A stretch of DNA of 64,000 bases from assembly GCA_037951105.1 (NCBI GenBank), contig JBAMJV010005536.1, forward strand, positions 58,018-122,017, in the 5' to 3' direction. This DNA comes from Echinarachnius parma. Lineage: Eukaryota > Echinodermata > Echinoidea > Clypeasteroida > Echinarachniidae. The stretch's first letter is position 1; each line of letters starts with the position of its first letter. This document shows, piece after piece, positions 31,284-43,383 of the stretch. The position numbers and the translations under genes were made by a program. The notes under the pieces were generated by a model. The model ran no database searches, had not been told where the DNA came from, and saw only the letters and a program-made list of their open reading frames with translations.

Positions 31284-32339
31284 AGCAAAACAAAACAGTA
31301 TTGGGAAACATCCCCCCGCACACAAAAATTAAAAATATGCTTTCATCATCTACAACGTGAAAGAATATATCATAACTTAGATGTGAATGTAATGATGTGG
31401 ACAAAAACTGCTTTGAAATTGACTAATTGAGCATTACAAGGTTCGAACTAAAACGATCTTTGACACAGTTCAATTTAACAGCGTGCGGAACCGCGTATAT
31501 GCTGCGTGCAAAATATTATGCTAGAGCATGGTGTTCATGGTATATGCGGGGGGCTTATCGATATCTCCAGCTCAGCGCTAGTGACGCGGATAGGTGCGAA
31601 CGGGCGGTGAATTTAGGCAAAATTTCACTGGCGTGCATAAGTTATTGCATTTCCACCAACATTTTCTGCATTTAACGATATTAAGGTTCATATTTCACCA
31701 CACAAGCCCTTCAAAAAAAAAACTCATTCAACCATACAGATCAATTATTTTGGCCGATATAGATGTTTTCAGTATTACTTTCCCCAATAGGCTTTAACAT
31801 CACAAGGGGTTCATAATTTTTTTAAAAGTGTTATAAAGTCAACATGCAGAGTGACTATTTTGACATTCGCTGCCTTTCATACAAATGCGTGCATTCTCTA
31901 TCATATATCACAACACGCCAGACATTACGCTACGCCTCAATGGGTGGACTTCGGATCGGCTTGCCAAGGGAGTAACGATTTAGTGACACGTTCTGAGCAC
32001 AGAATCATAATATTCCATTGATAACATCGCAACTAGTTATGTTCATGCGTGTACATGAGCCGTGTATCACATATTAGAGTTTATATCAACATATTTATAT
32101 TAATGGTTGTACAAATCCTCAACTATGTTTATTATTTCTTTAGCCAAGATTGGAACTTTGAGTTGCAAACTTTGTTGAATACCTAGTATAGCGTCTTCGA
32201 GGAAGACGCAGTGGCCTGTGGAATTCTCCGATACAATAGCGAGTGACGTAACGCACTATTGTAACCTCACTCAAAAGATCCTAAGGTCTTCTTTTCTTTA
32301 TCTATTCTTCGCAAGATCGACACAGTGGGTGGACCGAAG

Positions 32340-32514
32340 CTTGGTGTTGCCATTTTGATGTAAGACTTGGACAAAATAAGTCCCATCAGTCATGATTGTC
32401 GTTATAGTGATGAGTAACGAATTTAGAGGAGAAAGAGCAAGACGATGTTTTTAAGGATACTCGAACAAGACGAGGACGGATGAGGTTGCTAGTCGGACTA
32501 GCATATCGCCAGCG
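32340..32514 (+). promoter_or_regulatory. Probable 5' UTR / core promoter of the Reeler-mucin gene with upstream ATGs
   Basis: No TATA box is seen. An initiator-like TCAGTC is at about 32386. Upstream ATGs include one opening a 20-codon frame at 32393 and one at 32479 whose frame overlaps the main start. If transcribed, these would dampen translation. The start site is not proven. Confidence 0.35.
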
Positions 32515-32773
32515 ATGGTGATACCGGTAGTACGGGCGCGACGGGAACCGTCCCTTCTGCGATGGTTCTTCTACGGGACGGTGGTCCTGTTGCTCGCCGG
32601 AGCGCCCGGCGTCCATGTCGATGGCTACCCATCTGGGGCACCTTTACAGGCGTGTGAGGACATGATGCCATCTCATGGGACTGGTGTTTCTCCCCAAAAC
32701 GGAACCAATGGATTACGCATTTCGTTAACGACCCGCATTCAAACGACAAGTAATAAAGGAACCATGGTCTTCG
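32515..32773 (+). CDS. Reeler-mucin exon 1: signal peptide and start of Reeler domain
   Basis: The ATG has G at -3 and +4. The n-region RARREPSLLR is followed by hydrophobic WFFYGTVVLLLAGA, a secretory signal. Then GYPSGAPLQACEDMMPSHG matches the canonical Reeler opening (YPSGA..xC..MxPxHG). The donor is GTAAAT after TTC G, phase 1. The next exon is 10 kb away. Confidence 0.88.
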
Positions 32774-35700
32774 GTAAATATTCCATTAGATTATTACTGC
32801 AAATAAAACAAAAAATAGCGCAAAATCACTTTTGAAATTGTCTATAGAATATGTAGCAGGAGCATTATTAGGCCTACAATTTTTGAATGATTAATGCAAT
32901 TTGGATTCATAAAATTAATGGGTGTATGACACTCATCTCATTTGTTTATAAGCACCACTTAAAGTTTGAATAAACACCATATAATCAAATACTCTCCTGT
33001 TCATCAGCTCTCATCATCTATAGCTCCGTTAAAGCCCCCATCTCCCTCATCGCATCCTCCTCCCTAACTTCCCATAATCATTCTCATCATTTCTATACAT
33101 CAACTTTCCTCACCATCCCCTTATCCAGTCTACCCCTCTTGTACGTCATCAGCTTATTATAATTTCCAGTCGTTTCTCTATAGATCTGCAATAACCTCGG
33201 TAATAACCTCGGTAAAAAAAACGTTTTAATGGAAACTATTATTATTTCGTGCATTGTTTGATAACTGAGGGGGGTAGTAAAACTTCATCGATCTTCTTCT
33301 TCTTCTTCTTCTTCTTCTTCTTCTTCTTCTTCTTCTTCTTCTTCTTCTTCTTCTTCTTCTTCTTCTTCTTCTTCTTCTTCTTCTTCTTCTTCTTCTTCTT
33401 CTTCTTCTTCTTCTTCTTCTTCTTCTTCTTCTTCTTCTTCTTCTCCTCCTCCTCCTCCTCCTCCTCCTCCTCCTCCTCCTCCTCCTCCTCCTCCTCCTCC
33501 TCCTCCTCCTCCTCCTCCTCCTCCTCCTCCTCCTCCTCCTCCTCCTCTCCCTCTCCTCCTCCTCCTCCTCCTCCTCCTCCTCCTCCTCCTCCTCCTCCTC
33601 CTCCTCCTCCTCCTCCTCCTCCTCCTCCTCCTCCTCCTCTTCTTCTTATTTCTTTTTATTCTTCTTCTGATTAATCTGCCTCCTTCAATCCTGAAGATTC
33701 TTGCAGTTCTAACCCATTTTGTGTCTTGACGTGCATGTCTTTCCCGTGATCCCTATAGATGCAGAAAAGGGTTCACGGAAAACATCCCGCCCACGGGTAG
33801 GACGACCCCTCAGCTAGAAGATAAATAGAAGTCCCCATATGATATAAGACAAATCAAATCTCATGCACGAACAAAAAGAACGTGTCTACTATTTGATTGA
33901 AAAGAAGAATGTAAAAGCATGAGTGCACTATAAAGTAGCACCTGCTGGAATGCTCCCCAGGGAGTGGAGAGAGTGCACAATAAAGTGCGGAAGTGTACGC
34001 AATGGCCGGGTTATAACAAATAATATTAGATGCACGTCCCTCTGGGATAACAGAGCAAAAGAGCACTAAAGAGGCTAACCTAGATTAATAAGATACCAAA
34101 CAAAAATGGTGTTAATTAATCCAGTTAATTAGTTCATCACATGCACATCACAATCAAATCAAAGTGACAAATTAATCTGCATGTTGTTTGTGGTCGCTTG
34201 ACTGTTTTGTTGCGTAAAGCCTTTAAAGGTGATATAATCATGTCTTGGTACAGATGTTACACAAAACCCCAAACCACCTTTTTAAAATTCACACACAAGG
34301 TGTAAATATTCACGAGTAAATGACAAAGAACGGCCCCGAAATATTATGTTACGCCCCTAACATTCGCGTATGTCCTATTTTCGTAATTTCATCTGTAAAC
34401 TATCAATAATCTGTAAAAAATCATTTAAAAAACAAACATATATTATAATATGATTGAAACATTTCGTATCATACTTCTATTATTAATAAGGCGTATCATT
34501 CATAGTAGAATATAATCATTGGTTTGGTAATACTAATCGTGCTCATTATTAAGTTCTCAGGCGATAATTATGTACAGTTCACTAGAATATTATTTATTTA
34601 AAGCCAACAACTGACAAGCGATATGAAACGGGGGCTGAAGCATCGTTTACATATGGGATACCAAATGCATATCAAGCATGATTGTGTCATAGGCCATAGT
34701 GTTAAATTTTACTCCACTATTTTTTGTTAGGGAGGAGCTCGCGCCAGCTGCACCATGCATTTTTATGCTGGCTACGCCAGTGAATTAGCGGAGTGAGATC
34801 TCTTTTGAATTGAATTGAATTGAATTGATCTTTATTTCCATTTCATGATAATATTGTCATCATTATTTACATAGCGGAAAACGGGGTCCAAACAAGTATC
34901 AAAAAATGAATGACATGTATACATTGTGAATATGTGGGGGGTAATACAAAGTCACATTTGACTTAAGGCTTACCAACCCCATGAGAGTATAAACATACAT
35001 TCAGAAAGAAAAAGAACAGCGTAAGAAGAATTAATAATATAATATTTTTTTTGATGGAGCGTCGGTTTTCAGAATGAGATGCGGCTGCGTTTCAGTAAAC
35101 TCGTATATAGTCCAGAATCAACGTTTCAAAACGCGTTTCACGTATCTGAAAAGATTGGCCTGGGCTAGACAAATTAGATTCTGAGATTCTGAGCTAGACA
35201 GGACGAGTGTATACAGTAAAACCATATGCGTAGGAGGTGGGGGAAGGGGGGGGGGGGGGGGCTGTAGCCCACTGGAGTTTTGAAAACGTCCATATTCAGG
35301 CAAAATGCACCTCAAATTCTGGCAAACCATGTCATATTCGGGCAAATCCATGTCCTATTTGGGCAAATCCGTATGATATTTTGGGAAAATAAAGTCATAT
35401 TTGGGCAATGTAAAGTCATTTAATATACATGTACATTCAGGCAAACTCATGTCATATTAGTGCAATAAAACGTAATTTTCGGGCAAAACCGTCCAATATT
35501 CAGGCAAAATCATGTTATTACAGGACTAAACTATCAAAAACATATCATTTTCGGGCATCATAAAGGCGAAGACCTTTTTAATATTGTTAAAATATTGTTT
35601 TTTTGTTTGTCGGGTAAAAATGGGGAGGATAATTTGTTCGGGCAAAAGACCTCAGCCCTAGCTCCCCCTTGAGAAAAGTGTGATCCTACGCCCATAATTA

Positions 35701-38700
35701 GAACACACCCAGTCACGGTTCGGGATGAATGAATTCGTGAGAAATATGACGCGCATCATTCCGAGTCCGATCAATCAAAATTGTTCGATGAAAAAACAAA
35801 GAAAACAGAGCAGAATTCGTGTTATCACATACAGTATACAAAAAAGGGTATAATTTCATCATCGTTCACTTTTGTGAAGCCATCGATATGATACACTAGT
35901 GAACTGCATTAAACGCAGTATATATAAATTAAACATGTGTGTGTGTAAATACAAACTATAAACATTATATCGTTAATAACATATTTAGTATTATAAACAT
36001 ATATTATATAAAACAAATCGTAATCAGTGAATTCTTCTTCCTAGAGATATATGAAATGGAATCATGATTTTACACTGAACCTCAGGACAAAAATGTAAGA
36101 GTACCTTGATTTTTTTTGTGAAACCATCAATATGATAAAATATTGAACTGTATTAAACGCAGTATATATAAATTAAACATGTTTGTGTGTAAATACAAAC
36201 TATAAACATATACAACAAATCGTAATCAGTGAATTCTTCTTTTAAGAGATATATGAAATGGAATCATGACAACATTTTACGAATACCCTTATTTTAGAGA
36301 AACTTGAACATTGAGGAAGCAACGAAAATATGATATTGCCAACTGCAATATGTAATATTGGCCCATGCCGATTGTCCCAACATTTGTGTTTACTTTTGTT
36401 TTTGTGGTATCATGTATGTCAATACGCGTGTCATATAACTTTGTGTATGAGTTTACCCTTTAACATGTTATTTTGATCCTTCTATAGAAAATTCTCCATG
36501 AAATCCGTGCGTGATATGTTCAACAGCACACCGAGAAAAAATATTCGAGATCCGCGCCCCCTTTGTCAACATCAAATCTGACTGTTTGGCGCTTGTTCAA
36601 TGTTTCGGAAACATAATAAAATGCGGAAAATTACGGCCGCCACTTTTGTTCGATAATCCATACGTACGCATTTTGACAATTGACAATGAAATTCCATTAT
36701 TTTTCAACCAGGGTCTCTTTCTTTCGTTTCCTTTCATCACGCTCAAATTTACTCATTTGTCAAGGGCTCAAGGTCATGATAACATTTGAATGCATTCTTT
36801 ACTAGAACCTTGCGTAGATCGTAAATAAGGAAATATTCAACTCCTACACTATTTTTTGACATTCATATGAATTGATATCAACAGATGGACATAATAGATC
36901 ACCGAAATAAACCATTGTATATCAACCCGTCGTCAGTTATTGCACATTTCAACAAAGTTACTAGATCTCTTTAAGTCATAACTAACATAGTTTCGGTGCC
37001 AATGACAACATATACATATACATGTACAGTATATACGGTAATATAAATTAAATCATTATTTACTTAAAAGGATCTAGTAACTTTGTTGGCAAGTGCAAAA
37101 AGTGATGAGTGATTAATAAAATGTGTATTGGAGTTATCTGATAATTATGTCCACAGAGTACTGTGTGAACATTTCACGTTAATTTAATGTTTTTTGGCTG
37201 AGATATGAGCAAAAAAGCAAAGAGATATTCATTCATTAACTCATTGTACTTTACTTTGTACACGGATGAATGGATCCCGTAGACAATTTCATACAGACAC
37301 ACTTCAATCGTAAATATCTTTTGAACGAAATGGAAATTTGACAAACCGAAACCTGCCCCGTGCTTTTATTGTTAATATGAATATGATAAGGTATATATGA
37401 GAGAATCATTAGGGTTCCAAGTAAGTTTTGAGGATTTGGACAATGTTACCAAGTCCCTTTAAGTCACAACTAACATAGTTTCAGTGTAAATGACTTCATA
37501 GTATAAATTCAATCATTATTTATTTAATATGTTAAGTGGGCGATATATGATTGGCCTTCTACATCCGTGTGATCATATCGGTTGGTTTAATTAAATGCTA
37601 TTAAAATAGGTTCACATAATTATTGAAGAGCTTAGTTCCAAATAGTGCTAAATCCACTTTCCTTAAAAAATAAACTTAAATATAATTATCAGTATATATA
37701 GATAAGCTACGTAGCTATCTAGATAACCACATTTGAGGACAAATTTCTCAATCAAAATCAAAATATGGATCGTTCCATTTTTATATTCCTATAGGCATTT
37801 GTACGAAGTTGGACAAAGAAACCTGCCTTTCTCTAAAAATTGAAAAAGTGGATTTAGCGCCTTTTGGATTTGATCTCTAAGCAACCTCTTGAAAGGTTCT
37901 AAGAGTTTGATAAACATGATAAAGAGTAAGTAATGTAATCAATCATTCACACATTGGATATTAGTGATTTGTATAGGGACAAATATACTAGAAACACGAT
38001 CGTATTATGTTTATTGACTATAAAGTATATTGATAGGAAAATCATTTTGCTTATATATTATTTGGCGCGTTATTGACAAATATTTGAATATATTATACTA
38101 AATTTAATGCGATGATATTATTCAAAAATATATGTATTCCATACCTGTGTGATTATTTTCTAAAAATCATTATATGTTGGCATGATACTGTCGCGAGGAA
38201 CCATATATGAGTATATATTAGAATTGAGTGACTAACAAACATTAAACAAACCAGGCCTTATAATAATCAGCAACAAAACGAAATACGTCCGTACGGCAAT
38301 ACAGCATATACCTTCATACACTGACAGACAATATTGTGTTATTACCCACCCCCAGGCCTACCCCCATTAAAATATGAAAGTTAGACAGTAACAACTTATT
38401 AAACAGGATGCGAAATATAAATGATTCTATGGACGCTAAATATTTTGGTACACGTTCAATTAATGATAATTTTGGCATACCCGAAGATATAAAACCCTTA
38501 TAAAAATATTTTAAAATTATTTAAATCAATGAAAAACATACGTTTGCATGATTACAGGTTCTAAACATTGAATATTATGATGACGACTTTTTAGTATGAA
38601 CCTTTTAATAATACCTCACAAATACAGTATCAAGAGAATACCTAAAGTAACCATTACAATCCCATGCCTGAAACGATTTGAAACCTCCTGCATATACATT

Positions 38701-41700
38701 TTAAAGCAGTATACGGACATGTAATTTAACAACTGCTTATGGTTCTTTGGTATTTAATCATCGAACACATGATTATATTGCTTCACCGTTTATCTATCTA
38801 AATACATTACAAATGGTTTGAAACGACTTCAAATATTAGTATAATGAATATCTTTTGTTATGCGGCTCTTTAATAAGTATTACACATTTATCAAACACAC
38901 AATATTAAGTTGTTCCTACCCTTTATACTCCTGATTACATCAAAATGTTATTAACGATTTCTGACATTCCGAATGAATAATATAAAGTAGTATTAAGATA
39001 TCAACTTTAATGGCTATATGAGCTGTTTGATTTTAAATGAGTACATGTCATCGAACAACTTTACACTTTATCCAACTGAGTACATCAAATAATTTAATAA
39101 TCCATTAAAATGGTTCGAAACAATTTCAAAAATGCTGACTGAATATTTCAAATTAGTTTAAATATAAAACTTTATAATGGCTATAATAAAACCTCTTATT
39201 ACATTATATTATGGCTTTTTGATATGTAATACAGGTTACCAAACAACGTTGAATTGTTCTTAAACTCTATCCACTTGAATACATTAAATTATTTAATAAT
39301 CCATTAAATTGGTGCGAAACAATTTCAAAAATTATGATTGAATATCTCAAAGTAGTTTAAAGAATTACAATTTTAAAAAGGCTATGGGACAACATTGAGT
39401 TATTTCTACTCTGTATTCACCTACATTCATTAAATGGTTTAACAATACATACAAATGTTTTATAAATAATTTCATATATTCTGAATGAATATTTAAAGTT
39501 GTTTCAAATCATAAATTGTAATGACTATACTCATGGTTTGTTGGTATGTAATACAAATAACCAGACAACGTTGAGTACTGTTATTCCCACACATTATCCA
39601 CCTGAAAACAGTCAAATTTGGTTTAATGATACATTTAAATGTTAAGAAACAATCTTAAATAGTCTTATACTGAATATATATAAAGCAATTTGTTGATATA
39701 CACTTAAATTGCTATATGGCTCTTTAATATGCAATATCGTTTACCAAACAACGTTTAGTTGTTCCTACACTGTATTTACCTACATACATTCAATGGTTCA
39801 ATAATACATGAAAATGTTTTGAAACAATATCAAATATTCTGAATTAATATTTTAAAGCAGTCTACGATCTATATAAACTTTAATAGCAATATTATATTAT
39901 GGCGCTTTAATGATACTAAGATTATCAAACGTACTCTATTGACACGACGGGTGTGTCGGGTTCAACGTGTGCCCTGAATGTTTGCACAGCCCGATGGGTC
40001 GTCCCGGAAAACAAACCCAATAACGAGATCATTATAATTATGTACCTCAAGCTAGGGTTCAAATTCTGTTTTGAGCTTTAAGAGTTTCTTATAATGACTT
40101 ACCTTTAGGATTGGTGATTTTACGTATGCACCACAAGCACATGTGTGGATAGTTATATGAAGTTTTTTGTTGTTTAAAGATTGTTATAATTTTTGTATTA
40201 TGTTCTAATTAATAACCCGAAATTGCGGTTCAAATTCTGTGTGTATAGGTCTTAAGAGTTTAATAATAACTTAACTGGTGGTTTATGTAAGCAGCACAAG
40301 CACATGTGTGCATTTATATCAAATACTGTTTTACAGATTGTTATACTTTGTTATACATGAATATGACTTAGTTTTAAGGTAGATTATTATAATTATATCT
40401 ACCACTATCTGAATATGTGTTATTATATAGTCACAACGTTAAATTATTACTATATGGCGAGACAAAGGAGTACTATACCCGAAACTAGAGTTTGATTATG
40501 TTATATATTATAGTTTTTCATAATTAATATATGTTCATGTGTACCTCTGGTATATTCATACATGGCTTCATCAAGTTTAATCGCATAGCTTCGGAATACT
40601 GTATGTGGAACTCAAATTCACACTATTATATTCACTCATTTTTATACTTTATACATTTAGTTTTTTATGGTTTAATGTTAAGAGTTGGTTACATCTTGAA
40701 ATACAGGTGAGCATGACTTTGCACACATATAGAAAATACATCGTTTATAAGATACCATATTCATTTTGAATTCCCTAAAATCACATTTAACCGTTTCCTA
40801 ACATTATCTCAAACATACTTTCTGAGGGTTTGATTTTGTGATTTAATATAGTCTGTGGCAATCCTTAGTAATGTTTGACCATTCGAATAACGGAAATAAT
40901 CCTTATTCAATGATTATGATGCCAACAATTGGTAGTATTAGTAAACTCGATTAATTAGTTATAATGTCTTAACTACTTTATTTAAACAATGTTAAGTACT
41001 GATAGTCATATATAGACGTACTAAAAAAGTGCATGTATTATAATATTAATAGTTCGTGCAAGCTAAAAAGTGCATTATGTTTAAACTTTAAGTTTCAATT
41101 ACAATCATGATGACTTTTCCAAATGGAATAATAACTGTAATATATCATAATTATATTTTGATCGTGGATAATATGAAACGTAAAAAAGTGCAATGAGTAT
41201 GAATCTATATAATTCAATCACAACTGTTATGTTTTTTTGTCGATTCGAATCGGGTCAGGATTGGTAAACAGTGACCACCTGTTACAACCGGCAGCGGAAA
41301 CTAACGCATTAATGTGTCGATAATCAATGACAGGACTATGTTGCTAACATGGTGGATGTTTCACAAAGATTCTAAGTGAAACTGAATTCTTAGTTGGACC
41401 TAACTATTATGGAAGGCCATTTGTAGTTGGAATGAAAACTTGTCAATAGCCCAAAATACAAGTACTTGAGATATCCGACAAACAAATATGAATTATTTTA
41501 AGGCTCCTGGATAATAATAAATAACACTGATTTTATCAAAATGTATGCCTTTTCAAACGAACTGTCTCAATCATTTTACACAGAAACTAACAGCTCTCCA
41601 TAATCATGATAATGGTTAGGTCCAACTTAGAGATAAGTTCAACTTAGAACTGTTTTGTGAAACGCCCCCTTGGTATAGTATGTATATGGATACACAAGGC

Positions 41701-43195
41701 CGCGACCTCAATCAATCCAATTCCCTTGATACATACTATTTGAATGACATACGTACAGGACTTTTAGGGGCGATGAAATAATTATCATAATTATCATAAT
41801 ATTACTTATAAATTACAATTATTCTAAAAATAAGAATCTAACTCGGGCGAAGGATAATTGTTCTAGTGATGATCCTGCTTAATTTCTGACATTGCTCTTA
41901 GTATTATGCATTCGCTCTATTAGATGCACCATGCATCATGGAGTGTGTCTTTCCTCTGCATTCGCTGTATTAGATGCATCATGCATCATGGAGTGTGTCT
42001 TTCCTCTGCATTCGCTGTATTAGATGCATCATGCATCATGGAGTGTGTCTTTCCTCTGCATTCGCTCTATTAGATGCATCATGCATCATGGAGTGTGTCT
42101 TTCCTCTGCATTCGCTGTATTAGATGCATCATGCATCATGGAGTGTGTCTTTCCTCTGCATTCGCTCTATTAGATGCATCATGCATCATGGAGTGTGTCT
42201 TTCCTCTGGACCGATCTTCTCTTCTTCCAATATATATTTTTTTTCTTTCTTGATATTTGTATTTGTTCAAAACAAAATATGTACTATGCATATAAACAAA
42301 CAAAATAACAAGATTCAAATATATATCTTGTATACAAAAAAGTAATTACAATTAGTAGGTTTAGTGTTAACCTTAGGGAATAAAACATTTTCCAAGAAGA
42401 ACTCAAAAGGCCTAATCATAATGCCAATTTCTTAAAACGCAGGACTACTTCAAGGGGTTTCTGATCCAAGCTCGTCATCTTGGGGGCAGCGAGGCGATCG
42501 GGCAATCGTACAAGATGAAGACATAATACTAATCAGACAATAATGTATGCGTCATAATATTGCACTTATCATTGTATAGTGTATTTCTTCTATGCAGTGA
42601 CGATAAATAGTAACCAAACGACGCAGGATTACTTCAAGTGGTTTCTGATCCAAGCTCGTCATCTACATTATCTAGGGGGCAGCGATGCGATGGGGCAATC
42701 CTACAACATGCTAATAATTATATAATATTGGACAATTCTACACGAAATAATACAATAACATAATTATACATTTATCATTTGTTTTTTCTGTGTTTGCAGT
42801 GGCAATACATGGTAACCAAACAACGCAGGACTACTTCAAGGGGTTTCTGATCCAGGCTCGTCATCTAGGGGGCAGCGAGGCGATCGGACGCTTCTACAGG
42901 AACAGCGGGTCCATACTGTTTGGGCAGCAGGCCCTCGAATGCTTCGGGAACCGGAGGTCAGCTATCACGCATACGAGCAACGAGAACAAGCTAGCCGTCG
43001 GAATGAATTGGTATTCCGGAAGTAATAGCGACCTCTCGGATCTCGTCTTCGTGTGAGTAGCATTGGCAAATTCGTTTCAACCCTTAAATAATGATAATGG
43101 TGTAATAGTAATAATGTTTACTACTGCTATACAACTACAACTACAACTGCTTCTACTATAATACTACTACAACTACAACTACAACTACAACTACA

Positions 43196-43259
<64 letters not shown>

Positions 43260-43299
43260 TACAACAACAACAACAACTACTATTACTACTACAACAACA

Positions 43300-43383
<84 letters not shown>

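Larger units (their letters stand above)
18621..32514. other. Intergenic region between divergent Rab11 and Reeler-mucin genes
   Basis: No gene could be supported. It holds a short hairpin (19089), G-tract elements near 19390, 19680 and 27430, the 20.7-22.2 kb minisatellite, a long-TIR MITE (23313), two family C MITEs, one family D MITE, a hAT-like element (28613) and a SINE tail (29305). The open frames present are short, run through homopolymers or lack any domain. Nothing was recognised in 22.3-23.3, 25.5-26.0 and 31.3-32.3 kb. Confidence 0.7.
32774..42799. other. Reeler-mucin intron 1, 10 kb
   Basis: No further exon is needed: exon 1 and exon 2 phases match. Contents listed separately are the TTC/TCC tract, G-tract element, duplicated blocks, MITE G, AT-rich degenerate tandem array, foldback element, 50-bp minisatellite and pseudo-exons. 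Nothing recognised in 33.7-35.2 kb or 40.4-41.3 kb beyond AT-rich DNA. Confidence 0.75.

Noticed and set aside
33249-33674. 141-codon Phe/Ser/Pro homopolymer frame
   Set aside because: Pure TTC/TCC microsatellite; no biological support.
36511-36789. 92-codon frame in a locally GC-richer part of intron 1
   Set aside because: No domain, no matching splice phase with exon 1 or 2, no repeat of the pattern elsewhere.
41909-42208. Evenly spaced repeats resembling a CRISPR array
   Set aside because: The 50-bp units abut directly with no unique spacers, and the genome is eukaryotic. It is a minisatellite.
42598-42712. Copy 2 of Reeler exon 2 as a mutually exclusive exon
   Set aside because: It lacks the second half of the domain and a donor, and has an insertion in the core strand; left as a pseudo-exon pending transcript data.
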